64,000 nt of DNA from Rhodoferax antarcticus ANT.BR (GTDB lineage: Bacteria; Pseudomonadota; Gammaproteobacteria; Burkholderiales; Burkholderiaceae_C): the NCBI RefSeq assembly GCF_001938565.1, contig NZ_MSYM01000013.1:311496-375495 (forward strand). The letters are read 5' to 3'. The notes beneath the pieces are model-generated. The model had not been told where the DNA came from. It saw only the letters and a program-made list of their open reading frames with translations, and ran no database searches. Numbering within the stretch: the stretch's first letter is position 1; each line of letters begins with the position of its first letter. Both the position numbers and the translations under genes were made by a program. Shown in pieces: positions 19,068 through 27,770 of this stretch.

Positions 19068-20489
19068 ATGAATCACGCTCCAGATCAGGAACTGATTGAA
19101 AACTATGTTTTCGACGAAATTAGCATTGGTCAAAGCGCACGTTTATTGCGCGTGCTCAAGTTGGAAGACATTCGGGCTTTCGCTGCGGTGTCGGGCGATA
19201 CCAACCCCGCCCACATGGATCCTGAGTACGCCAATGACACGCTCTTTCACGGTGTGATTGCGCACGGAATGTGGAGTGGCGCGCTCATTTCAGCCTTGCT
19301 GGGAACGCAGTTTCCCGGCCCTGGCACGATTTACCAGGACCAGGCGCTGCATTTTGCAAAACCGGTCCGGGTGGGTGACACACTCACGGTGACGGTCACG
19401 GTGACGTCGAAAAATGCAGACAACCACAGTCTTGAGCTCGATTGCCAGGTGATCAATCAGAAGGGTACTTGCGTACTCAGTGGCACTGCCCGCGTGTTGG
19501 CACCGACGATCAAGGTGCGCTTGCCGCGTGTTGCAGCACCGCAGATTCAGTTGTATGACCCGCAGGTGCGCTTCAAGCATCTGCTGGCGATGGGGGACAA
19601 GCTTGAGGCGGTGCGCTGCGCTGTGGTGCACCCCTGTGATGAAGGTTCCTTGAGTGGGGCCATGGATTCAGCCCGTTACGGCCTGATCGTGCCGGTGTTG
19701 ATTGGCCCGGAGGTGCGCATTCGCCATGTGGCCGAGGAGGCGGGCATTGACCTGACGGGTGCCGAGATCATCAACCAGCCGCACAGCCACGCTGCTGCCG
19801 AGACCGCAGCAGAGTTGGCCGCCACGGGCAATGTAGAGATGCTCATGAAAGGCAGCCTGCACACCGACGAGTTGATTCAAGCGGTATTGTCCAAAGCCGT
19901 GTTGCGCACCGGCCGGCGCATGTCGCATGTTTTCCGTTTCGACGTGCCGCTTTACCACAAGCCCCTGCTGATCACCGATGCTGCGCTGAACATTCGGCCC
20001 ACTCTGCAGGAAAAAGTCGACATTATTCAAAACGCCATTGATTTCGCCCGCGTCATGGGCGTGGCCACGCCCAAGGTGGCTATTTTGTCTGCGGTGGAAA
20101 CGGTCAATCCAAATATTCCATCGACGATCGATGCGGCTGCGTTGTGCAAAATGGCCGACCGCGGGCAAATCACCGGCGGCGTGCTGGACGGCCCGCTGGC
20201 CTTTGACAACGCCATTTCGATGCACGCGGCGCAGATCAAACACATTACCTCGCCCGTGGCTGGGCATGCCGATATTCTGGCGGTGCCTGATCTGGAAAGC
20301 GGCAATATGCTCGCCAAGCAACTGGAATATCTGGCCGGAGCGAGTGGTTCCGGGCTGGTGGTAGGTGCGCGCGTGCCGATTGCCTTGACCAGCCGCGCTG
20401 AAGCCCCGGCCAACCGGGTAGCTTCCGCACTTTTGGGCTTGCTGGCTGCGCACAATGCGCGCCGCAGCCAACCTCGAGCCGCTTGGTAG
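19068..20489 (+). CDS. Fused MaoC-like hydratase / phosphate acetyltransferase
   Basis: 473 residues. Residues 1 to about 150 are a MaoC/hot-dog (R)-specific enoyl-CoA hydratase domain with the catalytic D44-x4-H49 motif (SGDTNPAHMDPEYAN). Residues about 165-473 are a phosphate acetyl/butyryltransferase (MGDKLEAVRCAVVHPCDEGSL, MLMKGSLHTDELI, RRMSHVFRFDVP, ATPKVAILSAVE). The Pta part makes an acyl phosphate from acyl-CoA, which the following acetate kinase can use to make ATP. The hydratase part could feed it a chain-shortening or PHB-related intermediate (inference). Acetate kinase starts 8 nt downstream. Confidence 0.9.
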   Translation: MNHAPDQELIENYVFDEISIGQSARLLRVLKLEDIRAFAAVSGDTNPAHMDPEYANDTLFHGVIAHGMWSGALISALLGTQFPGPGTIYQDQALHFAKPVRVGDTLTVTVTVTSKNADNHSLELDCQVINQKGTCVLSGTARVLAPTIKVRLPRVAAPQIQLYDPQVRFKHLLAMGDKLEAVRCAVVHPCDEGSLSGAMDSARYGLIVPVLIGPEVRIRHVAEEAGIDLTGAEIINQPHSHAAAETAAELAATGNVEMLMKGSLHTDELIQAVLSKAVLRTGRRMSHVFRFDVPLYHKPLLITDAALNIRPTLQEKVDIIQNAIDFARVMGVATPKVAILSAVETVNPNIPSTIDAAALCKMADRGQITGGVLDGPLAFDNAISMHAAQIKHITSPVAGHADILAVPDLESGNMLAKQLEYLAGASGSGLVVGARVPIALTSRAEAPANRVASALLGLLAAHNARRSQPRAAW

Positions 20490-20497
20490 GAGTTTTC

Positions 20498-21685
20498 ATG
20501 GCCATTCTTTCGGTGAATGCGGGCTCGTCCTCGCTCAAGTTTTCTTTGTATCCCATGGTTAGCGGCGCGGTTCAGTCGCAAATACTGTCTGGCCTGATTG
20601 AAGGGCTGGAGCCCGATGGCGCACCACAGATGAGTTGGAGCTACCAGGGGCAGAAGGAAAAGCGGGTGTTGAATGTCACCGGAGAAAGCGTCTTTGCCCA
20701 AGCCTTGTTGAGTCTGCGTGACTTGCTGGCGCAGCTACCCGGCGTGCCCACCCTTAGCGCGGTCAGCCACCGGGTGGTGCATGGTGCCTCCGTTTACCGC
20801 GCCAGCATGCTGGTGACCGACGAGGCGCTGGACCAGTTGTCGCAGTTCAATTCTTTGGCACCGCTGCACCAGCCACACAACTTGGAGGGTATTCGTGCCT
20901 TTCGTGAGGCTTTTGTGGGCATTCCGCAAATCGCCTGCTTTGACACGGCTTTCCATGCCACGCTGCCCGAGGTGGAATACCGTTTTGCCTTGCCCGAGTC
21001 GCTTTACCAGCAGGGCTTGCGCCGCTACGGTTTTCATGGGTTGTCGTACCAGTATGTGATGGGTGCCCTGTTGGAATATTCAGACCGTGCCAAGGGCCGG
21101 ACCCTGATGGCCCATCTTGGCAACGGTGCCAGCCTATGTGCCGCACGAGGTGGGCAGAGTTGCGCCACCACCATGGGGTTTTCAGCGCTTGAGGGCTTGA
21201 TGATGGGCTCGCGCACAGGCTCGTTGGACCCGGGGGTGTTGCTCTATTTGCTGGAGCATGGATGGGACCATGATCGCCTGCAAAAGCTGCTATACAAGCA
21301 AAGCGGACTGCTGGGCATGTCGGGTATTTCGGCTGATATGCGGCGACTGCGTGCCGATGGTTCTGCAGCCGCCAAACTGGCGATTGATGCCTTCACTTAC
21401 CGCGTGGTGCGTGAAAGTGGTGCGCTGACGGCTTGCATGCAGGGTCTGGACGTGCTGGCCTTCAGCGGCGGGATTGGTGAGCATGACCTGACGCTGCGCG
21501 CTGAGGTCGGGCAAAAGCTGGCGTATTTGGGTGTGCTGATTGACCCTGAATTGAACGCTCGGGCCACCGGTAGCGAAGTCATGGCCATTCATGTGGCTGC
21601 CAGTGCGGTCGAGGTTTGGGTGGTACCCACTGATGAAGGCGTGGTGGCCGCGCGCGAGGCGGCGCAATTGATCGCCGCGCTGTAG
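20498..21685 (+). CDS. ackA: Acetate/propionate kinase
   Basis: 395 residues of the acetate kinase family: N-terminal SVNAGSSSLKFSLY, the middle RYGFHGLSYQYV and TLMAHLGNGASLCA, and the C-terminal FSGGIGEHD. It interconverts acyl phosphate + ADP with carboxylate + ATP. The start at 20498 has TAGGAG 7 nt upstream. An earlier in-frame start (20483) overlaps the previous gene and has no ribosome site. Together with the MaoC-Pta protein it forms a complete acyl-CoA to acid route with substrate-level ATP formation. Confidence 0.95.
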   Translation: MAILSVNAGSSSLKFSLYPMVSGAVQSQILSGLIEGLEPDGAPQMSWSYQGQKEKRVLNVTGESVFAQALLSLRDLLAQLPGVPTLSAVSHRVVHGASVYRASMLVTDEALDQLSQFNSLAPLHQPHNLEGIRAFREAFVGIPQIACFDTAFHATLPEVEYRFALPESLYQQGLRRYGFHGLSYQYVMGALLEYSDRAKGRTLMAHLGNGASLCAARGGQSCATTMGFSALEGLMMGSRTGSLDPGVLLYLLEHGWDHDRLQKLLYKQSGLLGMSGISADMRRLRADGSAAAKLAIDAFTYRVVRESGALTACMQGLDVLAFSGGIGEHDLTLRAEVGQKLAYLGVLIDPELNARATGSEVMAIHVAASAVEVWVVPTDEGVVAAREAAQLIAAL

Positions 21686-21747
21686 CGCTGGTCAAGAAGA
21701 GGCGCGTTCGCCGTGGCCATCAACCCCGGCTTTGCGATACTGCGTGC

Positions 21748-22503
21748 ATGCAACTACAAGACATTCTCTACACTCAGGGCTTTGGTACGCGGCGGGTGTG
21801 CGCCGGTTTGGTGCAGCAGGGTAAGGTGCAGGTTTTTAAGGAAAATGAGCCTCTAGCCCTTGTCACCATTGCGCAAGCAGCTATGGAATTTGAAGCGCCT
21901 GGTTTGCGCTTCAGGGTTCATGGAACAGACTGGCCCTATGCCGAAAAAGCCTACATCCTGCTGAACAAGCCCGCTGCCACCGAGTGTTCACAAAAGCCTT
22001 CAACCTACCCCAGCATCTACACCCTGCTGCCAGCACCGCTGCGCCAGCGACCGCAAAAAGGGGCGGTGCAGGGTGTGCAGGCCGTTGGAAGGCTCGACCA
22101 GGACACCACCGGCATGCTGCTGCTGACCGATGACGGCCAGTTCATTCACCGCATGAGCTCGCCGCGCCACCATGTGCCCAAGGTGTATGAAGTCACCGTC
22201 AAACATCCGCTCGATGAGCGTCAGGTGAGCCAGCTGCTGGCTGGCGTTGTACTGGATGATGACCCCAAGCCGGTGCGTGCAGCGGCCTGTGAGGCTGTGT
22301 CCGAATGCCACCTTCGCTTGACGCTCACCGAGGGCAAATACCACCAGGTCAAACGCATGCTGGCGGCGGTCAGCAACCGGGTGGAGGGTTTGCACCGCTC
22401 GCAAATAGGCGGCCTGCGTTTGCCCGATGCCTTGCTGCCCGGCCAGTGGCACTGGCTCGATGCGGCCGACCTGACGCTGATCCAGCAGCCCGCAGCGTGC
22501 TGA
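21748..22503 (+). CDS. rsuA: Ribosomal small-subunit pseudouridine synthase
   Basis: 251 residues with an N-terminal S4-like RNA-binding region and an RsuA-family catalytic domain. The catalytic aspartate is in GRLDQDTTGMLLLTDDGQF, followed by PKVYEVTVK and EGKYHQVKRMLAAV. RsuA forms pseudouridine 516 in 16S rRNA. A repeat copy lies inside the frame (21837-21888), contributing KENEPLALVTIAQAAMEFE between the S4 domain and the catalytic domain, where natural length variation is tolerated. No gene is closely coupled. Confidence 0.9.
   Translation: MQLQDILYTQGFGTRRVCAGLVQQGKVQVFKENEPLALVTIAQAAMEFEAPGLRFRVHGTDWPYAEKAYILLNKPAATECSQKPSTYPSIYTLLPAPLRQRPQKGAVQGVQAVGRLDQDTTGMLLLTDDGQFIHRMSSPRHHVPKVYEVTVKHPLDERQVSQLLAGVVLDDDPKPVRAAACEAVSECHLRLTLTEGKYHQVKRMLAAVSNRVEGLHRSQIGGLRLPDALLPGQWHWLDAADLTLIQQPAAC
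21837..21888 (+). repeat. Dispersed repeat, copy 5, inside rsuA
   Basis: GAGCCTCTAGCCCTTGT, then GCGCAAGCAGCTATGGAATT. Same strand as the gene and in frame, at the end of the S4-like domain. Confidence 0.82.
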
Positions 22504-22638
22504 ACTGGCAGGCCTTGGATCAACCTGCTTTTGGTCGCTGGTCACTAACCATGTCGTCGGCCGTGCAATCGGCCATTCATCCGCTGATGCACCCGGCTGG
22601 CTGGCGAGGCGGGTAAAGCCCTCGGGTATGCTTATGCT

Positions 22639-23511
22639 ATGACTTTGCTCTTAGATTCGTTCTGGCGCGCCATGCTGGATTGCCTTCGGCCCCGCGTGAT
22701 GCTGCTGTCTTTGGCACCGCTGTTGCTGACGGCGGTGCTGTCTTACCTGCTGGGTAGCCTGTATTGGGATGCCAGCCTAGCCTGGGTGCGGGCCAGTCTG
22801 GAGGCTTCCAGCATCGTCAGTCTGGTTTCTGGGTGGATGCAGACGATGGGGCTGAGTGGCGTCACCGCGTTTTTGGCGCCGCTGATCGTGATTTTTGCGG
22901 TCATGCCCGCGGTGGTAGTGCTCTCACTGCTATCCGTGGCGCTGCTCATGACCCCGGCGCTAACATCGATGGTTGCTGCCAAGCGTTTTCCGGCGCTGCA
23001 GCGCAGGGAGGGCGGTTCCTTGGCGCTGGGCTTGATCTGGGCGCTGTTCTCCACGCTGTTGGCACTGCTGGCTTTGGTGATTTCGATACCTCTTTGGTTT
23101 ATTCCTCCGTTGATTTTGGTGCTGCCGCCGCTGATATGGGGTTGGCTCACTTACCGTGTGATGGCGTTTGACGCACTCGCATCCCACGCCAGCCATGAGG
23201 AGCGGCGGGAATTGTTTCGTCGGCACCGGCTCAGGCTGTTGGGCATTGGGGTGTTTTGCGGCTATCTGGGTGCCGCGCCGAGTGTTATCTGGGCTTCTGG
23301 CGTGCTGTTTGCTGCAGCTTTTGTGGTGTTGGTGCCGTTGGGTATCTGGCTCTACACCTGGGTTTTCGCCTTGTCTTCTGCGTGGTTTGCGCACTATTGT
23401 CTGGCAGCGTTGCAGGCTCTGCGGGATGAGCGGCAAGAGCTCAAACCGCCTGTCATCCACGCGTTACCATCGGATCATGACGCCCGACTCCACCCCCCTT
23501 TCGACCTCTGA
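22639..23511 (+). CDS. EI24-domain integral membrane protein
   Basis: 290 residues with about six hydrophobic segments (around 20-40, 72-115, 133-160, 162-177, 203-220 and 224-250). It starts SFWRAMLDCLRPRVMLLSLAPLLLTAVLSYLL, typical of the EI24/CysZ-like family. CysZ proteins are sulfate permeases, but the betaproteobacterial EI24 proteins are not proven to be transporters, so the substrate is open. The 3' end overlaps the next gene by 35 nt, suggesting translational coupling. Confidence 0.82.
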   Translation: MTLLLDSFWRAMLDCLRPRVMLLSLAPLLLTAVLSYLLGSLYWDASLAWVRASLEASSIVSLVSGWMQTMGLSGVTAFLAPLIVIFAVMPAVVVLSLLSVALLMTPALTSMVAAKRFPALQRREGGSLALGLIWALFSTLLALLALVISIPLWFIPPLILVLPPLIWGWLTYRVMAFDALASHASHEERRELFRRHRLRLLGIGVFCGYLGAAPSVIWASGVLFAAAFVVLVPLGIWLYTWVFALSSAWFAHYCLAALQALRDERQELKPPVIHALPSDHDARLHPPFDL

Positions 23512-24316
23512 TCTACGTCCCGGTTTTCGCCTGATCATCGTTGGCGATGAGATCTTGTCTGGCAAACGTGCTGATAAGCACCTGTCCAAAGTGATTGAAC
23601 TGCTCAAGGCACGCGGCTTGGCCCTGGACCATGCCGAGTATGTGGGCGATGATCCTGAGCGCATCACGGCTGTGCTCAAGCGCGCTTTTGAATCCGGTGA
23701 TGTGGTGTTTTCGACCGGGGGTGTCGGCGCCACGCCGGACGACCATACCCGCCAGTGTGCAGCGCGTGCCTTGGGCGTTGCGCTGGCGTTGCACCCGCAG
23801 GCCAAGGAACTGATCAAGCAGCGCATGCAGGACATGGCGCTGGAGCAGGGCAAGGTCTATGACGCTACTGCTGTTGAGAATTTGCATCGCCTCAACATGG
23901 GCGTTTTTCCTCTCGGCGCCCGGGTGATTCCCAACCCGTACAACAAAATTCCAGGTTTCAGCGTGGCGCAGGTGCATTTTCTGCCGGGCTTTCCGGTGAT
24001 GGCTTGGCCCATGATCGAGTGGGTGCTGGACACGCAGTACGCCCACTTGTTTCAGACGCAGGCCTGGCTGGAGCGCTCAGTGATTGTGATGGGCGCTATG
24101 GAGGTTACGCTGACGCCATTGATGGAGCGCCTAGAGCAACAGCATCCCGGTATCAAGGTGTTCAGCTTGCCCAGCGTAGATCACTCGCAATGGGGCCGAC
24201 ACATTGAATTGGGCGTCAAAGGCGCCCCTGAGTTGGTCGCATCCGCTTATGCCGCTTTGATGGCTGGTTTGGCGCTTTTTGATCTCAAGCTAGGCCCCGA
24301 ATTGGTGCGCACCTGA
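23477..24316 (+). CDS. Molybdopterin-binding (CinA N-terminal-like) domain protein
   Basis: 279 residues. A MoCF/MoaB-like fold: RPGFRLIIVGDEILSGKRADKHL, VGDDPERI and FSTGGVGATPDDHT are the family signatures of the competence/damage-inducible protein A N-terminus. No CinA deamidase domain follows, so it is not full CinA. Its substrate is uncertain. The start at 23477 lies inside the end of the EI24 gene. A longer frame upstream is only a shadow of that gene. Confidence 0.85.
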   Translation: MTPDSTPLSTSDLRPGFRLIIVGDEILSGKRADKHLSKVIELLKARGLALDHAEYVGDDPERITAVLKRAFESGDVVFSTGGVGATPDDHTRQCAARALGVALALHPQAKELIKQRMQDMALEQGKVYDATAVENLHRLNMGVFPLGARVIPNPYNKIPGFSVAQVHFLPGFPVMAWPMIEWVLDTQYAHLFQTQAWLERSVIVMGAMEVTLTPLMERLEQQHPGIKVFSLPSVDHSQWGRHIELGVKGAPELVASAYAALMAGLALFDLKLGPELVRT

Positions 24317-24342
24317 GTCTTTCGTTTATGGCGCAAGAAAAG

Positions 24343-24359
24343 TGCACTGGTTTGGTGCG
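24343..24359 (+). promoter_or_regulatory. NtrC-type enhancer site upstream of glnA
   Basis: TGCACTGGTTTGGTGCG matches the NtrC consensus TGCACCA-N3-TGGTGCA at 11 of 14 positions. It is centred about 150 nt upstream of the expected glnA transcription start, a normal enhancer distance. A GGTGCGCACC palindrome at 24304-24313 may be a second, weaker site. Confidence 0.75.
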
Positions 24360-24476
24360 GGCGGCGTTAAAAATGTGCGCGAAGTCGCCGTGTTTTGCGC
24401 TTGAAGTCTCGAAAGCTTTGTTCAAAGACAGTGCAAAATAGCGGACTTGTCCCGATTGCTTCGTTGCCCTCTGGAC

Positions 24477-24492
24477 TGGCATAAAAACTGCA
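24477..24492 (+). promoter_or_regulatory. Sigma-54 promoter of glnA
   Basis: TGGCATAAAAACTGCA has the required GG-N10-GC spacing (GG 24478-24479, GC 24490-24491). It agrees with TGGCAC-N5-TTGC except at two positions. It lies 45 nt before the glnA ATG, and the NtrC-type site stands upstream. Confidence 0.8.
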
Positions 24493-24536
24493 TTCGTTTC
24501 CTCAGACCCTTTTTCAACAGCAACCAGGAGTATTTG

Positions 24537-25952
24537 ATGGCCAAGACCGTCGCAGATGTCATGAAGATGGTGAAAGACAATGAAGTCAAGTTCGTTGACT
24601 TCCGTTTCACCGATACCCGTGGCCAAGAACAGCACGTGACCGTGCCTGTTTCGCATTTTGATGAAGACAAGTTCACCTCAGGCCATGCCTTTGACGGTTC
24701 TTCTATCGCGGGTTGGAAGGGTATTGAAGCGTCGGACATGCAACTCATGCCGGATCCCAACACCGCCAACATTGACCCTTTCTTTGAAGAAACCACCCTG
24801 TTTCTCAGCTGCGATGTGGTTGAGCCAAGTGATGGCAAGGCCTACGACCGCGATCCGCGCTCAATCGCCCGCCGCGCTGAAGCCTATTTGAAAGCCTCCG
24901 GTATTGGCGACACCGCCTTCTTCGGTCCTGAACCAGAATTTTTCATCTTCGATAACGTTCGCTGGAATACCGACATGTCGGGCACCTTCTTCAAGATCGA
25001 AGAATACGAAGCCCCCTGGAACAGTGGTGCCAAGCTCGAAGGCGGCAACCGCGGCCACCGTCCTACCGTGAAGGGTGGCTACTTCCCGGTGCCCCCAATT
25101 GACAGCACGCAAGACATGCGCGCCGAAATGTCGTTGATCCTCGAATCTCTCGGCATCCCGGTCGAAGTGTTCCACCACGAAGTGGCGGGCGCTGGTCAAA
25201 ACGAAATTGGTACCAAATTCAGCACGTTGGTAGAGCGCGCTGACTGGACCCAAGTCATGAAGTACGTGATCCAGAATGTGGCCAACGCCTATGGCAAAAC
25301 CGCCACCTTCATGCCCAAGCCCATCGTTGGTGACAACGGTAGCGGTATGCACGTGCACCAGTCCATCTGGAAAGATGGCAAAAACCTGTTTGCCGGTGAC
25401 GGTTATGCAGGCTTGAGTGATGTTGCCCTGTACTACATCGGCGGCATCATCAAGCACGCACGCGCACTGAACGCTATCACCAACCCGGGTACCAACAGCT
25501 ACAAGCGTTTGGTCCCTGGCTTTGAGGCGCCAGTGAAACTGGCTTACTCTGCCAAGAACCGTTCTGCCTCCATCCGGATTCCATTTGTGGCAAATCCCAA
25601 AGGCCGCCGCATTGAAGCGCGCTTCCCTGATCCGCTGATGAACCCGTACCTGGGCTTCTCCGCTTTGATGATGGCTGGTTTGGACGGCATTGAAAACAAG
25701 ATCCACCCAGGCGAAGCCGCCACCAAGGATCTTTACCACCTGCCGCCCGAAGAAAACGCATTGATCCCGACCGTTTGCCACAGCCTGGATCAGGCTTTGG
25801 AATGCCTAGACGCAGACCGCGCCTTCCTGACCAAGGGTGGCGTGTTCACCGACAGCATGCTGGATGCCTTCATTGAGCTGAAGATGGGTGAAGTCACGCG
25901 CCTGCGTATGGCCACCCACCCGATCGAGTTTGAAATGTATTACTCGCTCTGA
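24537..25952 (+). CDS. glnA: Glutamine synthetase, type I
   Basis: 471 residues of the GSI-beta class. Landmarks are [67 protein letters not shown] and the adenylylation site Y400 in [11 protein letters not shown]. It condenses glutamate and ammonia with ATP and is presumably switched by GlnE adenylylation. The start at 24537 has CAGGAG 7 nt upstream. A sigma-54 promoter and NtrC site precede it, a terminator follows, and ntrB and ntrC lie downstream, giving the glnA-ntrB-ntrC arrangement of enteric bacteria with one extra gene in between. Confidence 0.98.
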   Translation: MAKTVADVMKMVKDNEVKFVDFRFTDTRGQEQHVTVPVSHFDEDKFTSGHAFDGSSIAGWKGIEASDMQLMPDPNTANIDPFFEETTLFLSCDVVEPSDGKAYDRDPRSIARRAEAYLKASGIGDTAFFGPEPEFFIFDNVRWNTDMSGTFFKIEEYEAPWNSGAKLEGGNRGHRPTVKGGYFPVPPIDSTQDMRAEMSLILESLGIPVEVFHHEVAGAGQNEIGTKFSTLVERADWTQVMKYVIQNVANAYGKTATFMPKPIVGDNGSGMHVHQSIWKDGKNLFAGDGYAGLSDVALYYIGGIIKHARALNAITNPGTNSYKRLVPGFEAPVKLAYSAKNRSASIRIPFVANPKGRRIEARFPDPLMNPYLGFSALMMAGLDGIENKIHPGEAATKDLYHLPPEENALIPTVCHSLDQALECLDADRAFLTKGGVFTDSMLDAFIELKMGEVTRLRMATHPIEFEMYYSL

Positions 25953-25994
25953 TCGGGCAAGTAGCCTGGGTGGTCAGCCATGACACCCTCGCTC

Positions 25995-26026
25995 AAAAAA
26001 AGGACGGCCGGTGCCGTCCTTTTTTA
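25995..26026 (+). terminator. Intrinsic terminator after glnA
   Basis: Stem AGGACGGC/GCCGTCCT (26001-26008 and 26013-26020) with a 4-nt loop, flanked by an A run and a T run, so it can act in both directions. It separates glnA from the ntrBC transcript. Confidence 0.93.
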
Positions 26027-26110
26027 TTATGGGAAACTATGACGATGGGGTGAGCGGCCAAGGTTTGGTTGTGCACCATGTCTGGATACGATTGATAAAG
26101 TGAAATTCCT

Positions 26111-26611
26111 ATGAAACACCTGTGGCTGCTGATGGCGTTGGTGGGGGCAGTCGCTGCACCAAGCTGGGCGCAAGACGCGATTTACCGTTGTGGCAACGAA
26201 TACACCAATACCAAGCCCGATGCGCGCTCCAGCAAAGGCTGCAAACTGGTGGAGGACGGTAATGTCACGGTGGTTCAGGGCACGGCTGTCCCCAAGTCGT
26301 CAACGCCGAAGCCGAACGCCGACTCAGTCAGCAAAATGCCGCGAGTGGATACCGCGCAACAAAAGGCACGCGACTCCGATATGCGCCGGATTCTGCAAGA
26401 AGAGCTAAACAATGCCCAGGCCCGCCTGGAAGAGCTCAAACGGGAATACAAGAATGGCGAGCCCGACAAGTTGGGCCCGGAAACCCGCAACTATCAGAAG
26501 TATCTGGACCGTGTGGCTGAACTCAAGGCCAGCCTAGCGCGCACCGAGAGTGACATAGCGGGCATTCGGCGCGAGATTGATCGCCTGCCTGCCGCCGCTA
26601 GGCCCCAATAG
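26111..26611 (+). CDS. Secreted coiled-coil protein with DUF4124-like N-terminus
   Basis: 166 residues: signal peptide (1-20, ending SWA), a DUF4124-like IYRCGNEYTN segment with two cysteines (RCGNE, KGCKL), then a charged coiled-coil region (about 80-160: QEELNNAQARLEELKREYKNGE ... VAELKASLARTESDIAGIRREI). Likely periplasmic, function unknown. It ends 15 nt before ntrB and is probably transcribed with it, though nothing in the protein suggests nitrogen sensing. Confidence 0.8.
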   Translation: MKHLWLLMALVGAVAAPSWAQDAIYRCGNEYTNTKPDARSSKGCKLVEDGNVTVVQGTAVPKSSTPKPNADSVSKMPRVDTAQQKARDSDMRRILQEELNNAQARLEELKREYKNGEPDKLGPETRNYQKYLDRVAELKASLARTESDIAGIRREIDRLPAAARPQ

Positions 26612-26626
26612 GTTCACCTTTTTCTT

Positions 26627-27697
26627 ATGAACGGAGCCGCCCTCACGAACGCCGAGCGTTACAAGGCTTTTGATTTGCTGGCCACGCTGGTCGCCGTTGT
26701 GCGCAGCGATGGCATCATTTTGTTTGTGAATGCCGCCATGGAGGATGCACTGGGCATGTCGCGGCGCATCATGGTGGGGGCGCACTTTCCGGATTGCTTT
26801 ACCCAGCCTGAGTATTTGCGAACCATCCTGAAAGGTGTGGGTGGTAATGACTTTTCGGCCCTGCGTTACGACGCTGCGTTGTTGCGTGTCAATCGCGACG
26901 CCCTGCCGGTGCATGTGATCGTGACCTTGAACGAAGGCCCGGAGATCATTGTGGAACTGCTGCCGCTGGAGCAGCAGGCGCGGCAAGACCGCGAGGAACG
27001 ACTGGCCGAGCAGGCGCTGGCCAATAAGGAACTCATCCGTAACCTGGCACACGAGATCAAGAACCCACTCGGGGGTATTCGCGGAGCGGCACAGTTGCTG
27101 GAGATGGAACTGGCCCCGCCCGACCTCCACGAATACACCCAGGTCATCATTCACGAGGCAGACCGCCTGCAGTCACTGGTAGACCGGTTGCTGGCGCCTC
27201 ACCGCAAAGCGCATGTGGTCGGGGATGTGAATATTCATGAGGTCTGTGCGCGGGTGCGCTCACTGATCATGGCCGAGTTTCCCCAGGGTCTGCAGGTGGT
27301 GCAGGACTACGACTCGTCGATTCCTGAATTTCGCGGCGATCGTGAGCAACTCATCCAGGCATTGCTCAACATCGCCCAGAACGCCTGTCAGGCACTCTGT
27401 GAGCGCATCATCCAGGGCGATGCGCGCATCACTTTTCGAACGCGCGTGGCACGTCAAATCACCTTTGGCAAACAGCGCTACCGGTTGGCACTGGAATTGC
27501 ATGTGATCGACAACGGGCCTGGCGTGCCAGACGCGATCAAGGAGCGCATTTTTTACCCGCTGGTGTCCGGACGGGACGGGGGGTCCGGACTGGGGCTGAC
27601 ATTGGCGCAAACCTTTGTCCAGCAACATCAAGGTCTGATCGAGTGTGACAGCCTGCCCGGACTGACGGATTTCAAATTACTGATTCCTCTACCCTGA
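26627..27697 (+). CDS. glnL: Nitrogen regulation sensor kinase NtrB
   Basis: 356 residues. No membrane segment. A PAS domain (about 15-115) is followed by a HisKA domain with phospho-acceptor H142 (NLAHEIKNPLGGIRGAAQLLEMEL) and an HATPase domain (NIAQNACQAL as the N box, DNGPGVPD as G1, GGSGLGLTLAQ as G2). This is the cytosolic NtrB layout. It phosphorylates or dephosphorylates NtrC depending on PII. ntrC follows after 73 nt. Confidence 0.95.
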   Translation: MNGAALTNAERYKAFDLLATLVAVVRSDGIILFVNAAMEDALGMSRRIMVGAHFPDCFTQPEYLRTILKGVGGNDFSALRYDAALLRVNRDALPVHVIVTLNEGPEIIVELLPLEQQARQDREERLAEQALANKELIRNLAHEIKNPLGGIRGAAQLLEMELAPPDLHEYTQVIIHEADRLQSLVDRLLAPHRKAHVVGDVNIHEVCARVRSLIMAEFPQGLQVVQDYDSSIPEFRGDREQLIQALLNIAQNACQALCERIIQGDARITFRTRVARQITFGKQRYRLALELHVIDNGPGVPDAIKERIFYPLVSGRDGGSGLGLTLAQTFVQQHQGLIECDSLPGLTDFKLLIPLP

Positions 27698-27770
27698 GCT
27701 GCAGAACGGCGCGCCGCAAGGTGGGCTTTACCCGGCCCAAACCTGAGGTACTTAACGAGGTGACCACACG

